This document shows positions 1-7,371 of a DNA stretch of 64,000 nt, piece after piece. The position numbers and the translations under genes were made by a program. This DNA is from Pseudomonas putida (GTDB lineage Bacteria; Pseudomonadota; Gammaproteobacteria; Pseudomonadales; Pseudomonadaceae): positions 6,234,501-6,298,500 of the forward strand of contig NZ_CP029693.1 of NCBI RefSeq assembly GCF_003228315.1, read 5' to 3'. The stretch's first letter is position 1; each line of letters begins with the position of its first letter. Under the pieces are notes generated by a model. The model saw nothing but the letters and a program-made list of their open reading frames with translations, was not told the origin of the DNA and searched no databases.

Positions 1-979
1 CAAGAACGCTGAAGTTTGAGGTTAGAAATTTTAAGCGTGTCTCCAATAAATCGAAATCTCTAACCTTGCAATAGCTGATCATGGAGCGGGTTATTCTTGT
101 TTTTATTTTGTTTACTTTGCTGCCTGCAATGTCTAAATGAACATCTCGGAATTGCGAACGCTCAGTTTTTATGGGTTCGCGTACTGTTAATTGATATCCA
201 AGGAACTCAAAAGTCAGAACATCATTAGGTGCGGGGGAGGTGTGTTTAAAAGGTTTTATATCTTGAGTGGCGTGACAAATTATTGTTTTTTTATCGTTTA
301 GCAGTAATCCCTTTGGGAGCAATTTTGAGACAGTATTTGTAAATTTTGATTCGTCTTCATTTCCACTCGAGATGATTATTATGTCATCTACATATCTTGA
401 GTAAAAAAATACGCCGGGTTGATTGCGAATATCTTTGTCAAACTGAAGCATCATTACTTCTGATAGTGTTGCGCTTAAGGCGAGTCCGCGCGGCACCCCT
501 AGACCACCACTGCTTTTATGGTGGGTCAGTAGGTCTTTAACCATTTTTTTGGTTGTTGGGCTTAATTTGCTGATTTTAGATATTGTGGAAATGACATCTT
601 CGACTTGGAATGACTCATAAAAACTTTTAACGTCAAGTCGATATACTCGATATGATACGCCTTCGGATAAGATATTTTTTATGTTGGCTACTATCGAGTC
701 GCGACTTGCATTTGGTAGTTTTGTGTTTCGTTGAATGTTCTTGTTGATTTTTCTAAGTATCAGTTCGTCGCTAAAATTTTTTATTCTATAGATGGTTTTC
801 TTTTTAACCTTGGTGGTTAGTAGAAAGCCATAACCCTCAAATCCTAACCGTGCTCTTTCGAGGGCGTCAGCTATAATTTGCATTTTTATGGTTGGATTTC
901 TTAGCCTAGGGGTCGTAAGAAAGTCACTTTTTCTAAGCGTTCGAGATATAGAAACTTGGTTGAAAGATTGATCGAACAT
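1..979 (-). CDS. Reverse transcriptase, probably antiviral (DRT/UG type), cut by window edge
   Basis: The gene starts at the ATG complementary to 977-979, 4 bp downstream of an AAGGAAAG ribosome site (983-990 on the minus strand), and stays open for about 326 codons to the edge of the window. The reading shows the RT fingers and palm in order: LDVKSFYESF (motif A, catalytic Asp), PRGLALSATLSE (motif B region), YSRYVDDIIII (motif C with the YVDD box), LPKGLLLNDKKT and FEFLGYQLTV. I saw no maturase domain in the visible part and no retron-like VTG motif. The N-terminus (MFDQSFN) and the motif style recall the defence-associated RTs, perhaps Drt3a, but this is from memory and not decisive. If it is Drt3a, a second RT should follow to the left of the window. 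Codon use is AT-rich, unlike the chromosome. Confidence 0.85.
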   Translation of the reverse strand, partial: MFDQSFNQVSISRTLRKSDFLTTPRLRNPTIKMQIIADALERARLGFEGYGFLLTTKVKKKTIYRIKNFSDELILRKINKNIQRNTKLPNASRDSIVANIKNILSEGVSYRVYRLDVKSFYESFQVEDVISTISKISKLSPTTKKMVKDLLTHHKSSGGLGVPRGLALSATLSEVMMLQFDKDIRNQPGVFFYSRYVDDIIIISSGNEDESKFTNTVSKLLPKGLLLNDKKTIICHATQDIKPFKHTSPAPNDVLTFEFLGYQLTVREPIKTERSQFRDVHLDIAGSKVNKIKTRITRSMISYCKVRDFDLLETRLKFLTSNFSVL

Positions 980-1214
980 GTTCTTTCCTTAGATTTTTGT
1001 CAGTCGACCCATTCGGTGTAGCGTAACATCCTCATCCTGAGCCGCTCAATACAGAAGGTGCTTTGCATTTTAATCATTCATTCGAGCTTCGCCTTAATAG
1101 TCAAGGGCTCAAACGGAGGCCGCAGCCCGCGCAGCGAGTAACGAGCGAGCAGGAACGGGCGATGTTTGAGGCGTAGCGAACCCTTTACTTTGATTGGATC
1201 GTATCCTAGGGCGA

Positions 1215-1380
1215 GGAGTGGGGAATGCTGTGTTCCCCACTCCCGAGCGTCTGGGGCGATCCCCAGGCAGGGGATGGCAACCCCAAAGTGGGGTTGCGGG
1301 TTTGCAAGGAGCAGAGCGACGCGCACGCAGTCCAGCGGCACGCTGGCCCACCATCGGAACGATGGGTAGTGGGTTACACA
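1215..1380 (+). other. Putative oriT: five hairpins and a MobV-like nick sequence
   Basis: The 486 bp between the RT start and the next gene contain five perfect inverted repeats in 150 bp: an 11-bp stem at 1215-1243, ATCCCC/GGGGAT at 1259-1275, GCAACCCC/GGGGTTGC at 1277-1297, CCAGCG-gca-CGCTGG at 1332-1346 and CCATCG-gaa-CGATGG at 1351-1365. The last hairpin is followed at once by TAGTGGGTTACAC (1367-1379), which resembles the nick region of MobV plasmids such as pMV158 (TAGTGTG/TTA, from memory). A relaxase gene lies 570 bp downstream, the usual oriT-mob arrangement. The same segment is also the 5' flank of the minus-strand RT gene, so part of it could serve an RT-associated RNA. I saw no gene in 980-1465. 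Confidence 0.5.
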
Positions 1381-1465
1381 TAGTGTTCAGTGCATGGGGT
1401 TGCGCGAGTCTTTGCTCCATTTGCATACTATGAAAACAATAACAAGAGCATCAGGAGATGCCGTG

Positions 1466-1942
1466 ATGTTTAAATCAAACAATCTAATTCTATCAGAGCA
1501 ACACCGAGCTACATTGGCAACAGCTAGCGCGACTTTCCCGGGAGAAAAGCTTCATCAAGTGGTAACTCGAACTCTGGCAGACCTTCCCAGTGACCGGGCT
1601 TTTGTGGACTTCTACGAATTTTCTCGAATAGATGTTCCTTCTGCTTTTGACTCGCTACTAAAACTTCAAAACACAGGTTTGGCATACAGGCATATCGAAA
1701 ATGACGGAGAAGAGCTTCACGAAATTCTTAGAGTTGAGGCGACGCTTTTAGATGCCATCATACTTGCATTAGCACTGTTGCTTGATGTCATTTTGGGCAT
1801 GCTTTCAGCTTGTTCGAGCGGTGGTAGTAAACCGCCGATCACGACTATTCCTTCGGCTACTTTAGTTCCCGAATACAAACCCTCTACGCCTATCCTGAAG
1901 CGAAAGCCGGAGAGCATCTGCTATGACGGGCCTTCTCTATGA
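1466..1942 (+). CDS. Small membrane protein coupled to relaxase gene
   Basis: I do not recognise this 158-residue protein. The start at 1466 is chosen because AGGAG lies 8 bp upstream; upstream in-frame starts (1430, 1394) lack such a site. It has a soluble N-terminal half of mixed character, one strongly hydrophobic stretch at about residues 93-115 that is likely to span the membrane and ends in LSAC, and a Pro- and Ser-rich tail. Its stop overlaps the relaxase start in ATGA, so the two are probably translated together. That position suggests an accessory role in mobilisation, as small membrane proteins have beside other relaxases, but nothing in the sequence proves it. The LSAC is internal and is not a lipobox of a signal peptide. 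Confidence 0.6.
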   Translation: MFKSNNLILSEQHRATLATASATFPGEKLHQVVTRTLADLPSDRAFVDFYEFSRIDVPSAFDSLLKLQNTGLAYRHIENDGEELHEILRVEATLLDAIILALALLLDVILGMLSACSSGGSKPPITTIPSATLVPEYKPSTPILKRKPESICYDGPSL

Positions 1943-2955
1943 CTTTTGCAATCCTACGAGCTAGAAAGGTCAAGAGTTTTGGCGCATTGGCCCGCTCAGC
2001 GCGCCACACTTTCAGAGAGCAACCTACACCAAACGCAAACCCAGCCCAACTGCACCGGAACCGGACAGTTGGTGCCGTTGGAGTTGATCAGGTGCTAGAA
2101 GCCCTAAGAAGTCGACTACCAGACAAGAGGAGGAGTGATGCAGTGCTTTGCGTCGAATACTTGGTGACAGCCTCGCCCGAAGTCTTCAAGCGGCACGGAG
2201 GTTACTTGGATGATTTGGGCGGGGGCTATTTCGACGACGCGTTAAGATGGTTGAAACAACGTCATGGGGCGGAAAATGTGATTAGTTCGACTTTGCACCT
2301 AGACGAGTCGACGCCGCATCTGGTGGCATACGTTGTGCCAAGAACTAAAGACGGACGTTTATCATGCCGCGATTTCCTAGGCGGGCCCGCCAAGCTGCGT
2401 GAAATGCAAGACAGCTTCCACGCCGCTTGCGGTGTGAAACGCGGCCTGGAACGCGGAGTGAGGGGATCCAAGGCTAAACACGAGGACGTAGCGACTTTCT
2501 ACGCTTCGCTGACGGCAGCGGGTGACACGCCGCAGTTGTGCCGCAAGGACTACGTGGCGGCGGCGCTCGGTATGAAAACGGAGGCTTGGCAACGAGCCGA
2601 AGGTGTAGCCAAAGCTAACGCCCTGCGCGGCGCGAATGAGGCTCGCACCAAAAAGGCCATCAGATCTAAGTTCAAAAACCTGAAAAAAATCGCAATAGAG
2701 CTGGACGAACAACATCAAATCGCCGCACACCGAGAAATCGAGCGCGCTAGTAGAGAGCTTGACCTAGAGCAGCGCTCGAGGAACCTTGTCGTTCGTGAAA
2801 ATGAAATCCGTACAGCGGAGCATAAAGTATGGGTCTTGGAAGGGGAGAGAGACGCTTTACAGCGTAGGCTTGAGATGCTTGAAGCGAGGATAGACGCAGG
2901 GCTAAAGGCCCCGAGGCGAGGCCTTAAATATGATAGTCAATACACCTTAGGCTAA
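1939..2955 (+). CDS. mobV: MobV-family relaxase (Mob_Pre)
   Basis: This protein should nick one strand at oriT and lead it into a recipient during conjugative mobilisation. The N-terminus carries the family signature (RARKVKSFGALARSARH, then TPNANP at about residues 30-35). A His-rich metal site, HLDESTPHLVAYVVP, lies near residue 120 and matches motif III of the Mob_Pre family. After about residue 200 the sequence becomes charged and probably coiled coil (225-320). At 338 residues it is on the short side for the family. It overlaps the preceding membrane protein gene by 4 bp and lies downstream of the hairpin array that I take for oriT. No type IV secretion genes are in view, so transfer would depend on a helper. 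Confidence 0.9.
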   Translation: MTFAILRARKVKSFGALARSARHTFREQPTPNANPAQLHRNRTVGAVGVDQVLEALRSRLPDKRRSDAVLCVEYLVTASPEVFKRHGGYLDDLGGGYFDDALRWLKQRHGAENVISSTLHLDESTPHLVAYVVPRTKDGRLSCRDFLGGPAKLREMQDSFHAACGVKRGLERGVRGSKAKHEDVATFYASLTAAGDTPQLCRKDYVAAALGMKTEAWQRAEGVAKANALRGANEARTKKAIRSKFKNLKKIAIELDEQHQIAAHREIERASRELDLEQRSRNLVVRENEIRTAEHKVWVLEGERDALQRRLEMLEARIDAGLKAPRRGLKYDSQYTLG

Positions 2956-3041
2956 TTCAGACTTTCTTCGGGGGGAACCCAGAAACCCCAAATAGGTGCT
3001 TTGTCGGTGTGCGCCGTTAAGATTGCAAGTTGGCTGCTATA

Positions 3042-3317
3042 TTAGTCAATCCCGACAATTTTCCATTTTTCAACAGCGTACCGTTCGAGCTCATATAGCG
3101 CCATTTCACTCCAATCGCGTCCCCGGCGCAGGTTAATCATTGTCCAAAACAACTGCATGTTGCCACTATCTAAACGTTCGACTCCTGCAAGGCTCACAAG
3201 CCGACGCTCGCCAGTGCGGTACCAAGAAATATAAGCTTGTGCAAACCATTCTGAGCTGCTTCCCCCGTTGTTGATCATGCTCCTGATTTTCTCGATGTTT
3301 TTTTCAAATTCAGTCAT
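3042..3317 (-). CDS. Hypothetical protein of the accessory element
   Basis: This is a 91-residue protein I do not recognise. The start at 3317 is preferred because GGAAGA lies about 8 bp upstream; an in-frame ATG at 3332 and a longer form to 3350 are possible. The sequence is acidic and amphipathic, probably all helical, with several Trp residues and no signal peptide, membrane segment or cysteine motif. It is convergent with the relaxase gene and stands alone, 200 bp downstream of the rep gene on the same strand. Small proteins of this composition occur beside mob genes on plasmids, but I cannot name a function. Confidence 0.55.
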   Translation of the reverse strand: MTEFEKNIEKIRSMINNGGSSSEWFAQAYISWYRTGERRLVSLAGVERLDSGNMQLFWTMINLRRGRDWSEMALYELERYAVEKWKIVGID

Positions 3318-3519
3318 GGTACGTTCTTCCATTACGCGCGATCTGCGCAAGAGCCACCAATCTGACGGGAAATCGACGCTTTAAGGAGGGGGCGATTTTG
3401 TGAGAAAAACAAAAAACTCCCCCCTGTACCTCCCTTTACTTTCTTTACGGGGGGACGTGGATATTCTGTATTTTGGCTTTTTCTTGGATAACTAAGTACA
3501 ACTGTAATCCCAGATGGGG

Positions 3520-4917
3520 CTATGCCCTTACGATTTTGTAGGTGCTATCGTTTAGAAAGTCCGTTCCCCCTATTCGGATGCCTATTACTTTCTTTTTAGG
3601 TTCTCCATAACTGGACTGTGTTTCTTCCTTTATGAGCTTTATTTGCGCATTAGAGGTGAATAGTTCGGCGTTTTTGAGCATGTTTAGGTATCCATCGGTA
3701 TTCCTCCAGATATTGTCCCTGACGTACTGAAGTATGCTGCCGTGAGGGGCTGATACGTTTTGTAAATTTAGTTTATTTATTTTTTTGAAGATTGTATTTA
3801 GCCCATATACCCCGAAGGGCTGATATTGTCTGATGCCCAGAGCTTTTAACGCCGCTTGAACTCGATCCTTGTTTCGTAGGGACGCGAGATCTCTTTTTTC
3901 TCTTTCATTGTCCATTGTGCGCTCTGAGTTAGATTTGTAGTTGGTTTTTTCTTTTGATATGCCTTTTGTGATGTATTTGTATAGATACGTAGCGGCGCTT
4001 GCACTACCACTGCCTACTTTGCCATGAACAATGGTTGCTGCTGTTTTTTCGGGAAATTTTTCTCGAATGGCTGTAGATAAGCTATCGAGGGAGTTGATAT
4101 TTACAAAAACTAATAGGTGCCAATGTAGGCTCCCATCCTTGTGCGGCTCTACCGTGCGGAAACCGAAGTAGTGCTCGGGGCCCGCACTTATGCCTCGCTC
4201 GTTAAGTATGGATCTTATCTGAACCCATTGACGTTTTAAGTAATCGTGGCTTCCTCTGATGCCAACGTCAGGGTCGTAGGATCTCCGGCCTTTCAATGGG
4301 TTTGGGTGGAATTTTGAAGGGGCAGTGAGTGTAATAAAAAGCCATTTGAAGCCGCGTTCCATTGCCAGTTTTTCTAGGCTTTTGACCATAAAGTAAAGTT
4401 CGCTTATGCGGTTTTTTTCATTCGCCTGCGCTATTTTAAGTAAGCTTTCCTCCTTGTTTGTTATCGTATTGACTACCTTGTATCTGGATAATTTTTCGTC
4501 ATTATCCTTTCTTTTGTTTTGCTCTCGGATAAGAGTGTCATCTGAGCAGTAGTTTTGCAGGGGGGCTTTTCCCTCTTTTTCCTTTCCGCCGATAATCGCA
4601 TTTTTAGCTTCATGGTTCAGGCGCTCTTCATTTGCTTTTTTTTCAAGGGCGCGCCTCCAGAACTTTTTACATGATAATCGCTTGTATATGGCGGATTCGA
4701 TGCTCGACTCAACAGTGATTCCATATACGTGCGTATTCACAATAAACTTCGAGCCCGTGAGGGCAGGCTGTGGATTTGCTTGGTTGCTGAAGTGTCGCGC
4801 AAGAGTTGACGCGAGATATAGAACGTATTCTCTCGAAAGATGACGGGCATTGGGAAGGCTGGAGACGTCGAGCAGCAGTGGCTCGACTTGGTGTGAAATG
4901 TACTTTGGGTTTTGCAT
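3520..4917 (-). CDS. Replication endonuclease, phage GPA / HUH family
   Basis: This protein should nick an origin and start rolling-circle replication of the element. The HUH motifs are readable in order: FITLTAPSKFHP at about residues 195-206 (motif I), GSLHWHLLVFVN near 265 (motif II, His-x-His metal ligands), and ATYLYKYITKG near 315 (motif III, with tyrosines that can act as nucleophile). At 465 residues it is shorter than phage P2 A protein, but similar stand-alone GPA-type proteins are common on Pseudomonas islands. The N-terminal 110 residues are variable and the 110-150 region is Lys/Glu-rich. It is 100 bp downstream of the next gene on the same strand, so both may be one operon. AT-rich codon use marks it as acquired. 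Confidence 0.85.
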   Translation of the reverse strand: MQNPKYISHQVEPLLLDVSSLPNARHLSREYVLYLASTLARHFSNQANPQPALTGSKFIVNTHVYGITVESSIESAIYKRLSCKKFWRRALEKKANEERLNHEAKNAIIGGKEKEGKAPLQNYCSDDTLIREQNKRKDNDEKLSRYKVVNTITNKEESLLKIAQANEKNRISELYFMVKSLEKLAMERGFKWLFITLTAPSKFHPNPLKGRRSYDPDVGIRGSHDYLKRQWVQIRSILNERGISAGPEHYFGFRTVEPHKDGSLHWHLLVFVNINSLDSLSTAIREKFPEKTAATIVHGKVGSGSASAATYLYKYITKGISKEKTNYKSNSERTMDNEREKRDLASLRNKDRVQAALKALGIRQYQPFGVYGLNTIFKKINKLNLQNVSAPHGSILQYVRDNIWRNTDGYLNMLKNAELFTSNAQIKLIKEETQSSYGEPKKKVIGIRIGGTDFLNDSTYKIVRA

Positions 4918-5017
4918 GTCTGAAACCGTTTTGGTGGAAACGGAATCAGGATGTTTTGTTTGTAGAAATATTTGCGGGAGGGAAAATCAGGTATTTTCTT
5001 AAAATCTTCCCCCTTGA

Positions 5018-5824
5018 CTAATCCCTAAAAAGATCCAGCTGCTCGGGAAAAGCTGGTATTTTGAAGTGCATAAAGGTATTAGGGTAATCTCTAGCCCATA
5101 CGGCATTTGCTTTTTTAATAACATCTTTAAATTCTTTCCTGAAGTTTTTTCTTTTTTCTTCAGGCTGGTCGGCATCGAGAAAATCTGTGTGTTCAAAATA
5201 GGCCGAAACGACTTTCGTGAAACGACTAGTATCAGAGGCTGAGGGGATGATGTTGTGATTATTGCAGTTCCCACACATGTATATTACTGCGTCAAGAGTT
5301 GGATCTATTTTTTCATGCGCGACAGGAGCTTTATTTTCCAACCAGTCCTGGGCCGCACCGATTAATAGATCTATCATTTCTGTGTCGACGCTCCAGTATG
5401 CATGCTGATTAAGCACGGGCTTTCGCCATTCAGCAACAGAGTCATCGAAAAGGTATGCAAGGTTAATCTGGTCGTATTCTGGGACGTCCAATATTCCATG
5501 ACCGCTTGTTAAACCATCGACGCATTTCGATAGTGATATTTGATCCTCGTTCTCCATGGAATGCCAAAGCTTTCGGGCTTTTCGCAGCGATTCCAAATAC
5601 CTCCTTGCAGTATCGATTCGCTCGGTTACGTTCAGCCCCCGAATTAGCTTTTTACGCCTGGCTTCCGTTTCAATTGCACTTTGATGAGCAATTACCCACG
5701 CGAGGTCTTCAGGCTGCGGAATATCACCCCAGGCGGTGAAAAGCTTTAGGAGTGCCTCATATAGCGTTTTATTATAAATTCTTGTTATTTCTACTGAATT
5801 AGGCATATTGAGTCTGAAGTTCAT
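5018..5824 (-). CDS. Hypothetical protein upstream of rep
   Basis: I do not recognise this protein of about 268 residues. The start is uncertain: ATG at 5824 is chosen, with ATG at 5806 and a GTG/ATG pair at 5869/5863 also possible, and none has a clear ribosome site. The sequence is soluble, rich in charged helices, with a single CGNCNN motif near residue 180 that could be half of a metal site, and a C-terminal PEQLDLF. There is no membrane segment or signal peptide. It precedes the replication endonuclease on the same strand with 100 bp between them and shares its AT-rich codon use, so it probably belongs to the replication or maintenance part of the element. Confidence 0.6.
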   Translation of the reverse strand: MNFRLNMPNSVEITRIYNKTLYEALLKLFTAWGDIPQPEDLAWVIAHQSAIETEARRKKLIRGLNVTERIDTARRYLESLRKARKLWHSMENEDQISLSKCVDGLTSGHGILDVPEYDQINLAYLFDDSVAEWRKPVLNQHAYWSVDTEMIDLLIGAAQDWLENKAPVAHEKIDPTLDAVIYMCGNCNNHNIIPSASDTSRFTKVVSAYFEHTDFLDADQPEEKRKNFRKEFKDVIKKANAVWARDYPNTFMHFKIPAFPEQLDLFRD

Positions 5825-5869
5825 ATTCAGTGCACGAGGATAACAGCGTTTGCTGCACACCATGTGCAC

Positions 5870-6216
5870 ACATACCGAGATAAGTCATTGAAAATTATGA
5901 AATAGCTTATCGATCCATCATCGGTGCGACGGAAAAGCGGCGGGAGAGTGGGGCGGGTGTGGCGATGGATGCGGACATTGGGGATCTGGAATCGGTGAGG
6001 CTGGGAGGTGGGGGAGTTTAACAGGAATGGGGGGTGGGGGCTTTGACTCGTCGAGAAGCGGCCATTCGCGAGCTATTGGTGAATCGGGCGCTGGAACAAG
6101 CCCATTCCTGAACCAACGCTGTCACCCCACCAGATTTCATAATCCCCATCAGTCTCCCGACCTAGGATGAACACACAAGCCCAACCCCCACGCCTCGCAC
6201 CCCAGGAACTACAAAA
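5870..6216. other. Non-coding junction with a possible gene remnant
   Basis: This stretch separates the accessory block from the chromosome. Composition changes sharply from AT-rich to G-rich at about 5925-6045. From 6022 to 6111 the plus strand reads, without a start codon, a plausible protein tail containing TRREAAIRELLVNRALEQAHS before a TGA, which may be the end of a gene broken by integration. Nothing else coding was seen, and no tRNA or clear direct repeat. Confidence 0.3.
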
Positions 6217-6438
6217 ATGACCTCAACCCTCCTCAAGATCGCCCTGATCAGTGGTGCTGTCCTGCTGAGCGCCTGCTCCGGTGCAGGCACCCATCACGAT
6301 TATTCCTACGACAACGTGCAACCCAGCGGATTCGGCCCAGGCCCTACCAACAGTAACCCCAACAAAATGAACTTCCACGGCAGTGCGCTCGGCAGCAGTT
6401 ACGGCGAGTACGGTTCAGGTTTGTTGCATGGCGATTGA
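6217..6438 (+). CDS. Small putative lipoprotein
   Basis: This encodes a 73-residue exported protein. The N-terminus is a typical lipoprotein signal: a short charged start, a hydrophobic core and the lipobox LLSAC with the acceptor Cys at about residue 20. The mature part is only some 50 residues, rich in Gly, Ser, Asn and Tyr, with no known domain. An AGGA ribosome site lies 9 bp before the ATG. It stands alone and is convergent with the pheC-like gene. The function is unknown; membrane anchoring after export is inferred from the signal alone. Confidence 0.75.
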   Translation: MTSTLLKIALISGAVLLSACSGAGTHHDYSYDNVQPSGFGPGPTNSNPNKMNFHGSALGSSYGEYGSGLLHGD

Positions 6439-6494
6439 TCAATGACGCCAACGGTGGAGTGAGTTCACCGTTGGGGTTTGTTTAAGCAGGGGTG

Positions 6495-7280
6495 TTACTT
6501 GGGCACTGCAATCCATTCGCCCAGAATTTTCTGGTAGCCACCCGTGACCTTGGCAAGGTGCAGCCACTGGTCCACATACAACTTCCAGGTCATGTCATCC
6601 CGCGGTAGCAGGTACGCCTTCTCGCCGTACTGCATGTATTGCGTCGGGTTCACCGCGCACAGTCCCGGTTTCAGCTTCTGTTGATACAGCGCTTCCGAAG
6701 CGTCGGTGATCATCACGTCTGCCTTGTTTTCCAGCAGTTGCTCGAAGATGGTCACGTTGTCGTGCAGCGCCAATTGCGCCTTGGGCAGGAAGGCGTGGAC
6801 GAACGCTTCGTTGGTGCCGCCCGCGGGTTCGACCAGGCGTACGGTGGGTTGGTTGATCTGGTCGATGGTCTGGTATTTGGACTGGTCTTCGCAGCGCACC
6901 AGCGGGATTTTGCCGTCGACGTCGAGGGTGGTGCTGAAGAAGGCTTTTTTCTGCCGCTCCAGAGTGACTGAGATGCCGCCCATGGCGATGTCGCATTTGC
7001 CGGCGAGCATGTCGGGCATCAGGGTTTTCCAAGTGGTGGGCACCCACTGGACCTTGGCGCCGAGGGTGTCGGCCAGTGAGCGGGCCATGGCGATGTCGAT
7101 GCCGGAGTATTCGCCGTCTTCGGCCTTGAGGGTGTAGGGCTTGTAGTCGCCGGTGGTGCAGACGCGCAACTGGCCTTGCTGGAGCACGCTGTCCAGATGG
7201 CTTGCGCCGTCCTGTGCCTGGGCGCCCATGGAGAGGGCGAGCAGGCCACCGAGCAGAAGGGGGCTTTTGAGCTTGTTCAT
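6495..7280 (-). CDS. pheC: Periplasmic cyclohexadienyl dehydratase-like protein (PheC)
   Basis: PheC converts prephenate to phenylpyruvate and arogenate to phenylalanine. This 261-residue protein has a Sec signal peptide cut after about residue 22 (AQA), followed by a solute-binding fold: TGDYKPYT near residue 43, a segment with LADTLGAKVQWVPTTW near 70-86, DIAMGGISVTLERQKKAFFS near 97-116 and GGTNEAF near 155. These match the P. aeruginosa PheC pattern as I recall it, including the CAVNP segment near the end. The fold is shared with amino-acid ABC binding proteins, so a binding protein is the main alternative; the absence of any ABC transporter gene nearby favours the enzyme. It is convergent with the small lipoprotein gene. 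Confidence 0.7.
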   Translation of the reverse strand: MNKLKSPLLLGGLLALSMGAQAQDGASHLDSVLQQGQLRVCTTGDYKPYTLKAEDGEYSGIDIAMARSLADTLGAKVQWVPTTWKTLMPDMLAGKCDIAMGGISVTLERQKKAFFSTTLDVDGKIPLVRCEDQSKYQTIDQINQPTVRLVEPAGGTNEAFVHAFLPKAQLALHDNVTIFEQLLENKADVMITDASEALYQQKLKPGLCAVNPTQYMQYGEKAYLLPRDDMTWKLYVDQWLHLAKVTGGYQKILGEWIAVPK

Positions 7281-7371
7281 TGTTATCGGGCTTTTGTGAT
7301 CTGTGGTTTGGACGGGGGAGTGTAGTTAAACAACTTCCCGACCGTCATCACGCAAGCCGGATTACAAGGCG

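Larger units (their letters stand above)
1..5870. mobile_element. Mobilisable/replicative accessory element (right part only)
   Basis: This block is AT-richer than everything to its right and carries only mobile-element functions: a reverse transcriptase, a MobV-type relaxase with a hairpin array beside it, a GPA-type HUH replication endonuclease and genes I do not recognise. The left boundary lies outside the window. The right boundary is placed by eye at the change from AT-rich coding sequence to a GC-rich non-coding stretch near 5870-6120. No integrase, tRNA or direct repeat marking an att site was found at this edge, so the way it integrates is unknown. The extent is an inference; the individual genes are better supported. 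Confidence 0.5.

Noticed and set aside
1215..1380. Retron msr-msd for the reverse transcriptase
   Set aside because: The place and the hairpins would fit, but the RT has no VTG motif and the last hairpin adjoins a nick-like sequence beside a relaxase. An RT-linked RNA is not excluded, so it is kept only as a finding.
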